A stretch of DNA of 64,000 bases. Source: DASWZN01 sp036404435. GTDB lineage: Bacteria > Acidobacteriota > Terriglobia > Bryobacterales > Bryobacteraceae. Position 1 is the first letter of the stretch; each line of letters starts with the position of its first letter. A model generated the notes under the pieces. That model did not search any database. It was given only the letters and a program-made list of their open reading frames with translations, and was not told the DNA's origin. Shown in pieces: positions 8,863 to 18,747 of this stretch. The stretch lies in NCBI GenBank assembly GCA_036404435.1, contig DASWZN010000025.1:40484-104483 (forward strand), given 5' to 3'. The translations under genes were made by a program, and so were the position numbers.

Positions 8863-9993
8863 ATGGCTACAGCACCGTATCGTTCCTGGGTCGAGATCTC
8901 GCGGCGGCGGATCGCCGAGAACTATCGCGCGGTGCGCGCGGCGGTGGGGCCGGAGGTCGAGACGGTGTGCGTGGTCAAGGCGGACGCCTACGGCCACGGC
9001 GCCGTCGAAGTATCGCGCACACTGATGGCGGAGGGCGCCCGGTGGCTGGGGGTCAGCTCGGCCGAGGAAGGCGTGGCGCTGCGGGAGGCAGGCATCGCGG
9101 CCCGCATTCTGGTGATGGCGGATTGCCAGCCCTTCGCCCGCGCCGCGGTCCTGGAATGCAACCTGACGCCGGTCATTCTGTCGCTCGATGACCTGCGCGC
9201 GATGGAGAGCTTCGCCGCCGGGCGCGGAGTCCGGATGGCGTACCACTTGAAAGTCGATACCGGGATGGGCCGGCTGGGGGCTTTGGCCGGAGCGCGGGAG
9301 ATCGCCGCGGCGGTTCGCGCCGCCGGCCACCTGGATCTCGAAGGCCTGATGTCGCACCTGGCCTCCTCGGCCGACTACACCAAGGCGCAAACCGAACAGC
9401 AGAACCGCACCTTCGCCGATCTGGGCCGCGCTCTGGCCGAGGATGGCATCGCGCCCCCGTTCCGCCACCTCTCGAGCACCAACGCGATTGCCTACGGCCG
9501 CCGCGACGCCTGGTACAACATGGTCCGGCCGGGGCACCTGCTCTACGGCTATTTCTCCCCGGCACGCGGGCCGGCGCCGGCGCGGCTGCTCGACGTCAAA
9601 CCGGCGCTCACCTGGAAAGCGAGCGTGCTGGCGGTCAAGGACGTCCCCGCAGGCGCGCTGATCGGCTACGGCGGGATGTTCCGCGCGCCGCACCCGATGC
9701 GGATCGGCGTGCTGGCGGTGGGCTACGCCGACGGCCTCTCGCACCGGCTCTCGAACCGCGGCCACGCGATCGCGGCCGGGCGGCTGGTTCCCATTCTGGG
9801 CGCGGTCTCGATGGACCTGACCACCATCGACCTGACCGGCTGCCCCTCGATCGGCCCCGGCGACGCCGTGACGCTACTGGGTTCCGAAGGCGAGGCGTCG
9901 ATCGACGCGCAGCAGATGGCCCGCACGGCCGGCACCATCTCTTACGACATCCTGTGCGGCATCCGGACGCGGGTAACCAGAGTGTACGTGTAG
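8863..9993 (+). CDS. alr: Alanine racemase
   Basis: A 376-residue PLP enzyme converting L-alanine to D-alanine for peptidoglycan. The PLP lysine is K39 in VVKADAYGHG. The second catalytic base, the tyrosine of IGYGGMFRAP, is near 268, and VLAVGYADGLSHRLSNRG, AVSMDL and GDAVTLLG follow as in the family. ATG 8863 is preferred because SWVEISRRRIAENY begins shortly after and the upstream in-frame extension is translated from a repeat. The ribosome binding site is weak. It is cytoplasmic and lies as a single gene between the polysaccharide cluster and a peptidase gene. Confidence 0.95.
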   Translation: MATAPYRSWVEISRRRIAENYRAVRAAVGPEVETVCVVKADAYGHGAVEVSRTLMAEGARWLGVSSAEEGVALREAGIAARILVMADCQPFARAAVLECNLTPVILSLDDLRAMESFAAGRGVRMAYHLKVDTGMGRLGALAGAREIAAAVRAAGHLDLEGLMSHLASSADYTKAQTEQQNRTFADLGRALAEDGIAPPFRHLSSTNAIAYGRRDAWYNMVRPGHLLYGYFSPARGPAPARLLDVKPALTWKASVLAVKDVPAGALIGYGGMFRAPHPMRIGVLAVGYADGLSHRLSNRGHAIAAGRLVPILGAVSMDLTTIDLTGCPSIGPGDAVTLLGSEGEASIDAQQMARTAGTISYDILCGIRTRVTRVYV

Positions 9994-10035
9994 GCGCTGC
10001 GCTATACTTGCGGCATCTGCACAGGGGGGCACGTT

Positions 10036-11343
10036 TTGAAAACCTTTGGATTGCTTTGTCTCGCGACACTGGCGCCCACGCTGGCCGCGCCGGCGGACGA
10101 CTTCCGCCCACAGGTGGAGCGGGAGCTGCCGTCGCTTCTGGCCATTTACCGGGATCTGCACGCGCATCCCGAGCTGTCGCAGCACGAGGAGCGCACGTCC
10201 GCGTTTCTGGCGGCCGAGCTGCGCCAAGCCGGCTACACGGTCACCGACCACATCGGCAAGTTCGCCGACGGCAGTGCGGCTTTCGGCATCGCCGCCATTC
10301 TGAAGAACGGCGCCGGTCCCACGGTCCTGGTCCGCACGGAGATGGACGCTCTGCCCATCGAGGAGAAGACCGGCCTGCCGTTCGCCAGCCAGAACGCGGG
10401 CGTGATGCATGCCTGCGGCCACGACCTGCACATGACATCCTTCCTGGGCACGGCGCGGCTGCTCGCGAAGCTGAAAGACCGCTGGAGCGGCACCCTGATG
10501 CTGATCGGGCAGCCGGCGGAAGAGACGGTCGGCGGCGCGCGCGCGATGCTGGCCGGCGACCTCTACGCGCGGCTCGGCAGGCCGGATTACGCCATCGCCC
10601 TGCACGACGAGCCGTCTATCGAGGCCGGCAAGGTGGGGATTGTCGCCGGACCGCTGCTAGCCAGCTCCACGTCGGTCGACGTGATCATTCGCGGCCTGGG
10701 CGGGCATGGCGCACGGCCCGAGTTGACCAAGGACCCGGTCGTCATGGCGGCTCAGTTCATTCTGGCGATTCAGACCATCGTCAGCCGGCAGCTTTCGCCG
10801 CTGGAGCCGGCCGTGGTCACCGTCGGCTCGATCCACGGCGGCTCGAAGCACAACATCATCCCCGACCAGGTGGTTCTTCAGCTCACCACGCGCTCTTACA
10901 GCGACGATGTCCGCCGGACCATTCTGGCAGCCATCGAGCGAGAGGCACGCGGCGTGGCGCTGGCGGCCGGCGTGCCGGACGATCGCGCGCCCATCGTGAA
11001 GGTGAGCGAGACGGAGACCACGCCGGTAACGTATAACGACCCCAAGCTGGCGGCTCGGCTGCGCGGCGCGTTCGTGGCGGCGCTGGGGGAGGGGAACGTG
11101 GTCGAGCCGAAGCGTCTGATGGTGAGCGAGGACTTCGGCCTGTTCGGCCTGGAAGGGCGCCAGATCCCGGCGTGCATGTTCCTGCTCGGCGCTTCGGACC
11201 CCGGCAAGCTGGCGGAGAGCCTGCGGACCGGGAAGCCCCTGCCGTCGCTGCACTCGAGTCTGTTCTACCCGCAGGCCGAGCCGGCGCTCCGCACGGGTAT
11301 TGTGGCGATGACGTCCGCCGTTATCGGGCTGATGCGGAAGTAG
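10036..11343 (+). CDS. Secreted M20-family amidohydrolase/peptidase
   Basis: A 435-residue protein with an N-terminal signal peptide (about 1-18, ending TLAAPA). It belongs to the M20D amidohydrolase group (hippurate hydrolase, N-acyl amino acid hydrolase, IAA-amino acid hydrolase). Motifs are YRDLHAHPELSQHEERT, VRTEMDALPIEEKTGLPF, the metal-binding MHACGHDLHMT, GQPAEETVGGARAM with the catalytic glutamates, and a dimerisation domain in the middle. The TTG at 10036 is chosen because AGGGGGG lies seven bases upstream. A TATACT box at 10003-10008 could be a -10 element. The exact acyl substrate cannot be told; export points to scavenging of N-acylated amino acids or peptides. Confidence 0.85.
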   Translation: MKTFGLLCLATLAPTLAAPADDFRPQVERELPSLLAIYRDLHAHPELSQHEERTSAFLAAELRQAGYTVTDHIGKFADGSAAFGIAAILKNGAGPTVLVRTEMDALPIEEKTGLPFASQNAGVMHACGHDLHMTSFLGTARLLAKLKDRWSGTLMLIGQPAEETVGGARAMLAGDLYARLGRPDYAIALHDEPSIEAGKVGIVAGPLLASSTSVDVIIRGLGGHGARPELTKDPVVMAAQFILAIQTIVSRQLSPLEPAVVTVGSIHGGSKHNIIPDQVVLQLTTRSYSDDVRRTILAAIEREARGVALAAGVPDDRAPIVKVSETETTPVTYNDPKLAARLRGAFVAALGEGNVVEPKRLMVSEDFGLFGLEGRQIPACMFLLGASDPGKLAESLRTGKPLPSLHSSLFYPQAEPALRTGIVAMTSAVIGLMRK

Positions 11344-11350
11344 CGCCCGC

Positions 11351-13822
<2,472 letters not shown>

Positions 13823-13856
13823 AGAACCTCTAATACCGATTGACTGCCCGGATGCC

Positions 13857-14978
13857 TCAAATTCTCATGGGCATGACAACGTAGCGGTACAGCTCTCGCT
13901 GAGCGTCCTCACTTACTTCCGGACCTACCTCAGCGGCACTGTGCGGATCTTTGAACGAGAACCTGACCTGCTCTTCGGAAATCGCACGCAAGAACTCCAG
14001 CAAGTACTGTGCGTTGAAACCGATGTCGAGCGCCGTGCCCGCATACTCGGCCGGGATGCTTTCCTCGCTCTCTCCGGTCTCTGAAATGGAAGAGAACACT
14101 TTAACCTCGCCAGGGCAAAGCTGCATGCGGATCGCGCGCGAGCGTTCATCGGCAAACTGGGCGACGCGTTCGATGGCAGCGCGAATCTCATCTCGCTCAA
14201 GCACGACGAAGACTTTATGGTCTTTCGGTAAGACGCGCTCGAAGTCAGGAAATGTGCCCGTCAGCTTACGACTGATCAGTAACCGTTCCCCAAACTGAAA
14301 GAATAGGTGGTTTTCATCACCGGCAAACTTCACCAACGAGTCTGCACCGCTCTCGGCTGCAAGCTTCAAGATTTCACCCATGGCTTTACGTGGCAGCAAG
14401 GCGCGGTAGGACGAGTGGATTCCTTCAATCTCACCGGAAGTCTCTACGTAAGCCAGACGATGACCGTCCGTAGCCACCATCAACGCACCATGCTCACGAA
14501 GCTGAAGCAACGCACCGTTCAATGTGAAACGTGATTCTTCGGCCGAGATCGAGAAGATGGTCTTTCCGATGAGCGAGGCGAGCACACCAACTGGAACCTC
14601 GGCGATTGCTTCGGGCATCTGCGGCAACTCAGGAAAACTCTCCCGTGAAATACCCGCTATTCTGGTCCGCGAACGTCCACACGTGATGTTGGCCCAGTCG
14701 TTCTCCAGGAACTTCACGCTCAACTCGCTGTCCGGAAGCAACCGCACATAATCCAACAGGCGCCGTACCGGCATCGTGCCGGCACCCTCACGAGTAATTC
14801 TTGCTGGGCACGAACAGCGTATACCCAACTCCAAATCGGTCGCCGTCAACTGGACACGATCTCCGTGGGCCTCCATCAGAACGTTTGAGAGAATCGGGAT
14901 CGTCGTCCTCTTCTCAACGACCCCCTGGGAAAGATTAAGCTCCCGAACCAGGTCCGCCTTGCTCACTGTGAATTCCAT
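13857..14978 (-). CDS. dnaN: DNA polymerase III beta subunit (sliding clamp)
   Basis: A 373-residue clamp of usual length. It begins MEFTVSKADLVRELNLSQGV, with the characteristic TTIPILSNVLMEA, and ends YRYVVMPMRI, matching the canonical VMPMRL end that packs into the clamp. The ring tethers polymerase III to DNA. AGGAG precedes ATG 14978. Base composition is visibly less GC-rich than in the flanking polysaccharide and metabolic genes, as is also true of dnaA. A leader of about 110 bases with a good -10 box lies upstream, so dnaN probably has its own promoter as well as read-through from dnaA. Confidence 0.98.
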   Translation of the reverse strand: MEFTVSKADLVRELNLSQGVVEKRTTIPILSNVLMEAHGDRVQLTATDLELGIRCSCPARITREGAGTMPVRRLLDYVRLLPDSELSVKFLENDWANITCGRSRTRIAGISRESFPELPQMPEAIAEVPVGVLASLIGKTIFSISAEESRFTLNGALLQLREHGALMVATDGHRLAYVETSGEIEGIHSSYRALLPRKAMGEILKLAAESGADSLVKFAGDENHLFFQFGERLLISRKLTGTFPDFERVLPKDHKVFVVLERDEIRAAIERVAQFADERSRAIRMQLCPGEVKVFSSISETGESEESIPAEYAGTALDIGFNAQYLLEFLRAISEEQVRFSFKDPHSAAEVGPEVSEDAQRELYRYVVMPMRI

Positions 14979-15092
14979 GGCTCAGTTCTCCTATCCTGCC
15001 GGTCCAAAGTTGCTGTTCTAAACCGACCCTCTACGATATCAAAAACAAGAACAGCAGTAGTAGGGGCTGTTGAAATGTCAGTTTCTCTCTAA

Positions 15093-15098
15093 ATTATA
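15093..15098 (-). promoter_or_regulatory. Candidate -10 box of dnaN promoter
   Basis: On the minus strand the sequence reads TTTTGTATAATTTAG, a perfect TATAAT in an AT-rich patch between dnaA and dnaN. The -35 region is poor. The implied transcript would have a leader of about 108 bases before the dnaN ATG at 14978. Confidence 0.4.
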
Positions 15099-15233
15099 CA
15101 AAACTTAAAGGCTTCCACGCTACTGAGCGGTGTCGAAAACAGTTGGATGATGGTTGTCGTCTGCCGACAGTATTCAGACGTCCACTGATTCCAAAGGCTG
15201 TTTTCAAGGGCTGCTGTGGAAATCGTCACAAGT

Positions 15234-16553
15234 TCAATTGATTGAGTCGATTAGACTCTGGACGAGCCTGTTTAAATCCAAATCCTTCTGACGCAACTCC
15301 TCAATTCGGTGGATGGAGTGCAGGACCGTGGTATGGTGCTTTCCTCCAAAGGCTCGTCCGATCTCAGGCAACGACGCCTGGGTCAGCTCTTTGGTGAGGT
15401 ACATTGCGATCTGCCTGGGCCGTGCGACATCTCGTCGATTGCTCTTCAGCTTGATCTGGCTTGGAGGTACGTTGAACTTGGCAGCAACGGCTCGGATGAT
15501 GGCCTCGATACTCACCCGGCGATCCGTATTTGGCACTAGGTGCTTTAGCGCTTGCTGTGCCATGGGCAGCGTGATCGGCTCGCCCGTAATGGATGCATAG
15601 GCGATCAACTTCACCAGCGCACCTTCAAGCTCCCGGACGTTAGACTTCGTCTTCGTAGCGATGAAAACCCGAACATCTTCCGGAAGTTTCACTCCGTCTG
15701 CTTCAGCCTTCTTATCGAGGATGGCCATCTTCGTTTCGAGATCCGGCGGCTGGATGTCTACTAGGAGGCCCCACTCAAACCGCGATCGCAAGCGCTCCAG
15801 CAGGCCTGGAATCTCCTTAGGCGGCGAGTCGCTCGAGATCACAATTTGCTTCTGGTTCTCAAAGAGCTCATTGAAGGTGAAAAAGAACTCGTCCTGCGTG
15901 GCTTCCTTCTTGCCGAGCACCTGAACGTCGTCGATGAGCAAAACGTCCGCCGAGCGGTAGTGCTGATGAAACTGAGTCATCTTCTGTAGCTTGATGCTTG
16001 TGATCATCTCGTTCATGAATCGTTCGCTCGATGTGTATACGATCCGCAAGCTCCCATAGTTGGTATGGAGACCTTGCCCGATTGCGTGCATGAGGTGCGT
16101 CTTGCCCATACCGACGCCGCCGTAGATGTACAGCGGGTTGTATCGTACAGCCGGTTTGTCCGCCACCGCCTTGGCAGCCGCATGGGCAAACTGGTTGCAC
16201 GAGCCGACGACGAACGAATCGAATGTGAACCGCGGATTGAGTTGTACAGCCGATTTCTGGAACAGAACTTCCGGATCCGGCGGACCCCCAAGGCCCAGCA
16301 TCCCGGCCGCCCCAAAAGTGGCGCTGGTCTCATAAACGACGTTTCGGACTGGAAGAGCCAGATCCTGGATCGCGGAATGAATCAGACCCGAATACTCCGA
16401 TTCAATGTATTGTCTGGCAGACTCGCTTGAGACGGACACCCAAATCGTCCCATCCCGAAACTCCCTGAGGCCCGTTCTGCCAAACCAGTTCTGAAAAGCT
16501 TCAGCGCTGACCTTGGAAGCAATACGATTCTTAATCAGTTCCCATGCATCCAT
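15234..16553 (-). CDS. dnaA: Chromosomal replication initiator DnaA
   Basis: A 439-residue AAA+ initiator. Domain I is at 1-85 (AWELIKNRIASKVSAEAF), followed by a short linker. The ATPase has Walker A GGVGMGKTHLMHAIG near 140 and Walker B LLIDDVQVLG near 205. The DNA-binding domain IV near 340-437 has the helix-turn-helix signature GRAFGGKHHTTVLHSI. Length is near the usual 440-470, with a short domain II. It binds DnaA boxes and opens oriC. It leads the dnaA-dnaN-gyrB block. DnaA-box-like 9-mers lie 28-58 bases upstream of its ATG, suggesting autoregulation. No strong ribosome binding site is visible before ATG 16553. Confidence 0.98.
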   Translation of the reverse strand: MDAWELIKNRIASKVSAEAFQNWFGRTGLREFRDGTIWVSVSSESARQYIESEYSGLIHSAIQDLALPVRNVVYETSATFGAAGMLGLGGPPDPEVLFQKSAVQLNPRFTFDSFVVGSCNQFAHAAAKAVADKPAVRYNPLYIYGGVGMGKTHLMHAIGQGLHTNYGSLRIVYTSSERFMNEMITSIKLQKMTQFHQHYRSADVLLIDDVQVLGKKEATQDEFFFTFNELFENQKQIVISSDSPPKEIPGLLERLRSRFEWGLLVDIQPPDLETKMAILDKKAEADGVKLPEDVRVFIATKTKSNVRELEGALVKLIAYASITGEPITLPMAQQALKHLVPNTDRRVSIEAIIRAVAAKFNVPPSQIKLKSNRRDVARPRQIAMYLTKELTQASLPEIGRAFGGKHHTTVLHSIHRIEELRQKDLDLNRLVQSLIDSIN

Positions 16554-16950
16554 ACGTTACACCAGAAGCCCGAACGCCCCTTTTCCACAAGTTTTCCACA
16601 ACTGTGGAAAACCCTAGCGACACCCATCCTATCCTGAGTGTTGTTTCCGCCGGCGAGGAGCAGCTGAGAACCTCAAAACGCCTGTTCTCACCAGATGTGT
16701 GACGGAACGCCACTATAGCACAGTTGGGGTGCTCTGTTGCAACAAGATTTCTGTTGCCTAAGCTATTGATTACAAATCTGATACGTTTGTCATGCAAAAC
16801 CATTTTTGCCCCGTCTTGTCACATCGCCCGTACCATAACCATTAGTGGTGGCCCCCACATCGGAGATTCAGACCGGTTCCGTACTGAGTACCCGCTGGCC
16901 CCCACCCGATTTGACACCAATCCCCTCGCGAGAGACAATGGTGACGACCA
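16554..16950. other. oriC: Candidate replication origin (oriC) upstream of dnaA
   Basis: This 397-base non-coding stretch lies between dnaA and tRNA-Gly. It contains two direct TTTTCCACA 9-mers (16581-16589, 16592-16600) and one inverted copy, TGTGGAAAA (16603-16611). These differ from the E. coli DnaA box TTATCCACA at one base. A markedly AT-rich stretch at about 16735-16810 could be the unwinding element. The position next to dnaA, DnaA-box-like clustering and AT-rich tract are the usual marks of a bacterial origin. Only three clustered boxes are seen, fewer than in many origins. Confidence 0.6.
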
Positions 16951-17026
16951 GCGGGAGTAACTCAGTTGGTAGAGTGCGACCTTGCCAAGGTCGATGTCGC
17001 GGGTTCGAGTCCCGTCTCCCGCTCCA
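16951..17026 (+). tRNA. tRNA-Gly (GCC anticodon)
   Basis: This is a 76-base tRNA including an encoded CCA (17024-17026). The acceptor stem pairs GCGGGAG (16951-16957) with CTCCCGC (17016-17022). The D arm contains AGTTGGTAGAGT. The anticodon stem pairs CGACC with GGTCG around the loop TTGCCAA, with GCC at 16984-16986. The T arm GCGGG-TTCGAGT-CCCGT is canonical apart from one G-T pair. It reads GGC and GGT glycine codons. Confidence 0.97.
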
Positions 17027-17048
17027 GTCACGCGCTCTACGGCAGGCT

Positions 17049-17068
17049 CTGCCCCAACAACGGGGCAG
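17049..17068 (+). terminator. Hairpin after tRNA-Gly, possible terminator
   Basis: CTGCCCC (17049-17055) pairs perfectly with GGGGCAG (17062-17068) around the loop AACAAC. It lies 23 bases after the tRNA. There is no U-run, so it may be a processing or pausing hairpin. It is embedded in a 10-bp direct repeat GGCAGGCTCT at 17041-17050 and 17064-17073. Confidence 0.4.
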
Positions 17069-17101
17069 GCTCTACGCCAATCCCACACCAGTCGACCACA
17101 T

Positions 17102-17260
17102 AAGACCTCCACTCGCGGAATGCAGGAGGCGGACATGCGGCCCATTGCCGGGTGGCTGGTGGACGTCCTGCGGCATCCGGACGACTCTTCCCGCCTGGCG
17201 CGCGTGTGCGGCGAGGTGAAGGCCCGCTCCGCCGCCTTCCCGATACCGGGAGCCGCGTGA
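17102..17260 (+). pseudogene. 3' relic of serine hydroxymethyltransferase gene (glyA)
   Basis: This frame encodes KTSTRGMQEADMRPIAGW, then LVDVLRHPDD, LARVCGEVKA and FPIPGAA, ending in TGA at 17258-17260. It matches the C-terminal end of serine hydroxymethyltransferase in order and spacing: family proteins have TTRGMKEAEM, a helix ending in an LxHxxD motif, a VRGEV-like helix and a terminal FPLY. The remaining 350 or so residues, with the PLP lysine, are absent upstream, where the tRNA-Gly lies. An internal ATG at 17120 could make a 46-residue peptide, but a catalytic product is impossible. It is probably a leftover of a glyA gene lost by deletion or rearrangement at the tRNA. Confidence 0.75.
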
Positions 17261-17273
17261 GGTAGTCTGAGTC

Positions 17274-18011
17274 ATGCAGGTTTCCTCACACTGCTGGGCC
17301 GTTACGGGCCTGGCCTACTTGCCGCCGTGGGAGGTGAACGCCGGGTTCGTCGCCGGCGGGCATACGACGCTGGTGGTGGATACGGGAGCGAGCGCCATGG
17401 CGGCGGCGACGATTCATGGCTACGCCTCTACGGCGCGTCCCGGAAACCGCCTGCTCGTCATCGACACCGAGAGGCACTTCGACCACATCGGCGGCAACGC
17501 GTATTTCCGGGACCGTGGCGCCGATATCCTGGGCCACCCGGGTTGCACACGGACGGAAGAGGAATTCTGCGCCGAGATGGCGGAGTTCGACGCCGCGATC
17601 GCCGATCCGGCGCGACGGGTGCGCGGCGAGGCGGAGGTGTTCTACCGCGGCACGAGCCTGGCGGTACCCAACCGGTTCATCACCGAAGACACGACGCTCG
17701 ACCTGGGCGGCCTCGAAGCGCGGGTGCTGCTGACGCCGGGGCACACGCCGTCAAACCTGGCGGTCCATGTCCCGGCCGAGGGCGTGGTCTACAGCGGCGA
17801 CTGCCTGGTCAACGGCTATGTGCCGAACCTCGCTTGCGGGGCCGGACGCGAGTGGCGGCAGTGGCTGGATTCGCTCGCGCGGATCGAGCAACTGGCTCCG
17901 GAGACGCTGGTTCCGGGGCACGGACCCGTGGCGCACGGGGCCGAGGTGCGGGAAACGATCGAGCGTGTCCGCGGAGTGCTTGGCGAGGCGCTGCGCGCGG
18001 GTGAAGAATGA
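17274..18011 (+). CDS. MBL-fold metallo-hydrolase with variant metal motif
   Basis: A 245-residue metallo-beta-lactamase-fold protein. The usual HxHxDH motif reads ExHxDH here: E66, H68, D70, H71 in DTERHFDHIGGN. The other ligands are H157 (TPGHTPSN), D176 (SGDCLVNG) and H216 (VPGHGPV). Glu in the first position occurs in some MBL subfamilies and may alter the metal at site 1. No signal peptide is seen, so it is probably cytoplasmic. Substrate is unknown; the spacing resembles the glyoxalase II/SoxH-like branch rather than RNases or true lactamases. It lies between two broken genes, so genomic context gives no function. Confidence 0.8.
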   Translation: MQVSSHCWAVTGLAYLPPWEVNAGFVAGGHTTLVVDTGASAMAAATIHGYASTARPGNRLLVIDTERHFDHIGGNAYFRDRGADILGHPGCTRTEEEFCAEMAEFDAAIADPARRVRGEAEVFYRGTSLAVPNRFITEDTTLDLGGLEARVLLTPGHTPSNLAVHVPAEGVVYSGDCLVNGYVPNLACGAGREWRQWLDSLARIEQLAPETLVPGHGPVAHGAEVRETIERVRGVLGEALRAGEE

Positions 18012-18019
18012 ACCTCACG

Positions 18020-18741
18020 CTCAAGGTCATGGGATACGTCGAATCGGCCGCCAAGGAACAGACGGATGAGGGAGAGCTTGAGGCTCATCCAGGGCTCGCC
18101 CAACCCGGCTACACGCGCCGCGCGCCTGTCATGACTGGCGCGCATCCCCGGCGACAACGAGGCCGGAGGATCGCCGTAGTCGAACACGACGTGCGCGCCG
18201 TTCGGCAGGCTCGCAATGAAGCCGAGGGTCGAGAATACGGCTTCCTCGGTCAGATAGGCACGACTCCAAGCCAGGTGAAGAAGGTCCACGCAGACGGATC
18301 GAAGCCGGCAGCCGCTAAGCCCTCGGCTAAAGTCTCACGCTCGAAACCGATGGAGCGAACGTCAGCGCCGCCGGCAGCGGGATGCCAGCCTCGGCGAGGC
18401 GCTGGCGCTTCCAGGCCTGCGGGGCTGGATGATCGACCTCGAAAACGCGCAAGCGATCCCGTAGTTTCCAGCCCCGCGCCGAGCACTACAAGTTGGGGGA
18501 CGCCGCGCTCGACGGCGGCGGCTAGCGCATCCTCCGCGAAGCGCGTTCTCACCGCGATGAAGATCCGCATTCCACGTCCGGATGGGCGCCGCTCGGCCTC
18601 GCGAGCGACGGCATCGGCGTACTCGCCCAGGATGCGCAGGGCCAGCGGATCGGCGAAGATGCGGCCGTGCTCCAATACCTGAAGAGCGGCACGGTGGAAG
18701 GCTGCCGCGCGAGCCGTGCGGCTTGGCTCTCCGACTTGCAT
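18020..18741 (-). pseudogene. Decayed SAM methyltransferase of the PPM/LCMT family
   Basis: The minus strand starts MQVGEPSRTARAAAFHRAA, then FADPLALRILG and LVVLGAGLET, as in leucine carboxyl methyltransferase-like (Ppm1) proteins. The family sequence then jumps frame: RLRVFEVDHPAPQAWKRQRL and AEAGIPLPAALTFAP lie in another frame (about 18360-18460). It returns with GFERETLAEGLAAAGFD and TFFTWLGVV, and shifts again to LTEEAVFSTLGFIASLPNG, then VVFDYGDPP and GLGEPWMS. At least three frameshifts interrupt it and the last 40 residues are unrecognisable. Each fragment is well conserved, so decay is recent. The 18020 boundary is approximate. Confidence 0.85.
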
Positions 18742-18747
18742 GCGCGT

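Noticed and set aside
15215..15223. A fourth DnaA box (TGTGGAAAT) at the end of dnaA
   Set aside because: It differs from the consensus at more than one position and is separate from the clustered trio.
16819..17145. Minus-strand frame containing GTRTRDIDLGKVALYQLSY
   Set aside because: It is the antisense of tRNA-Gly. This string is a known annotation artefact from translated tRNA genes.
17102..17260. Independent short gene of 46 residues
   Set aside because: The match to the C-terminal end of serine hydroxymethyltransferase begins upstream of the first ATG, so a truncated relic explains it better.
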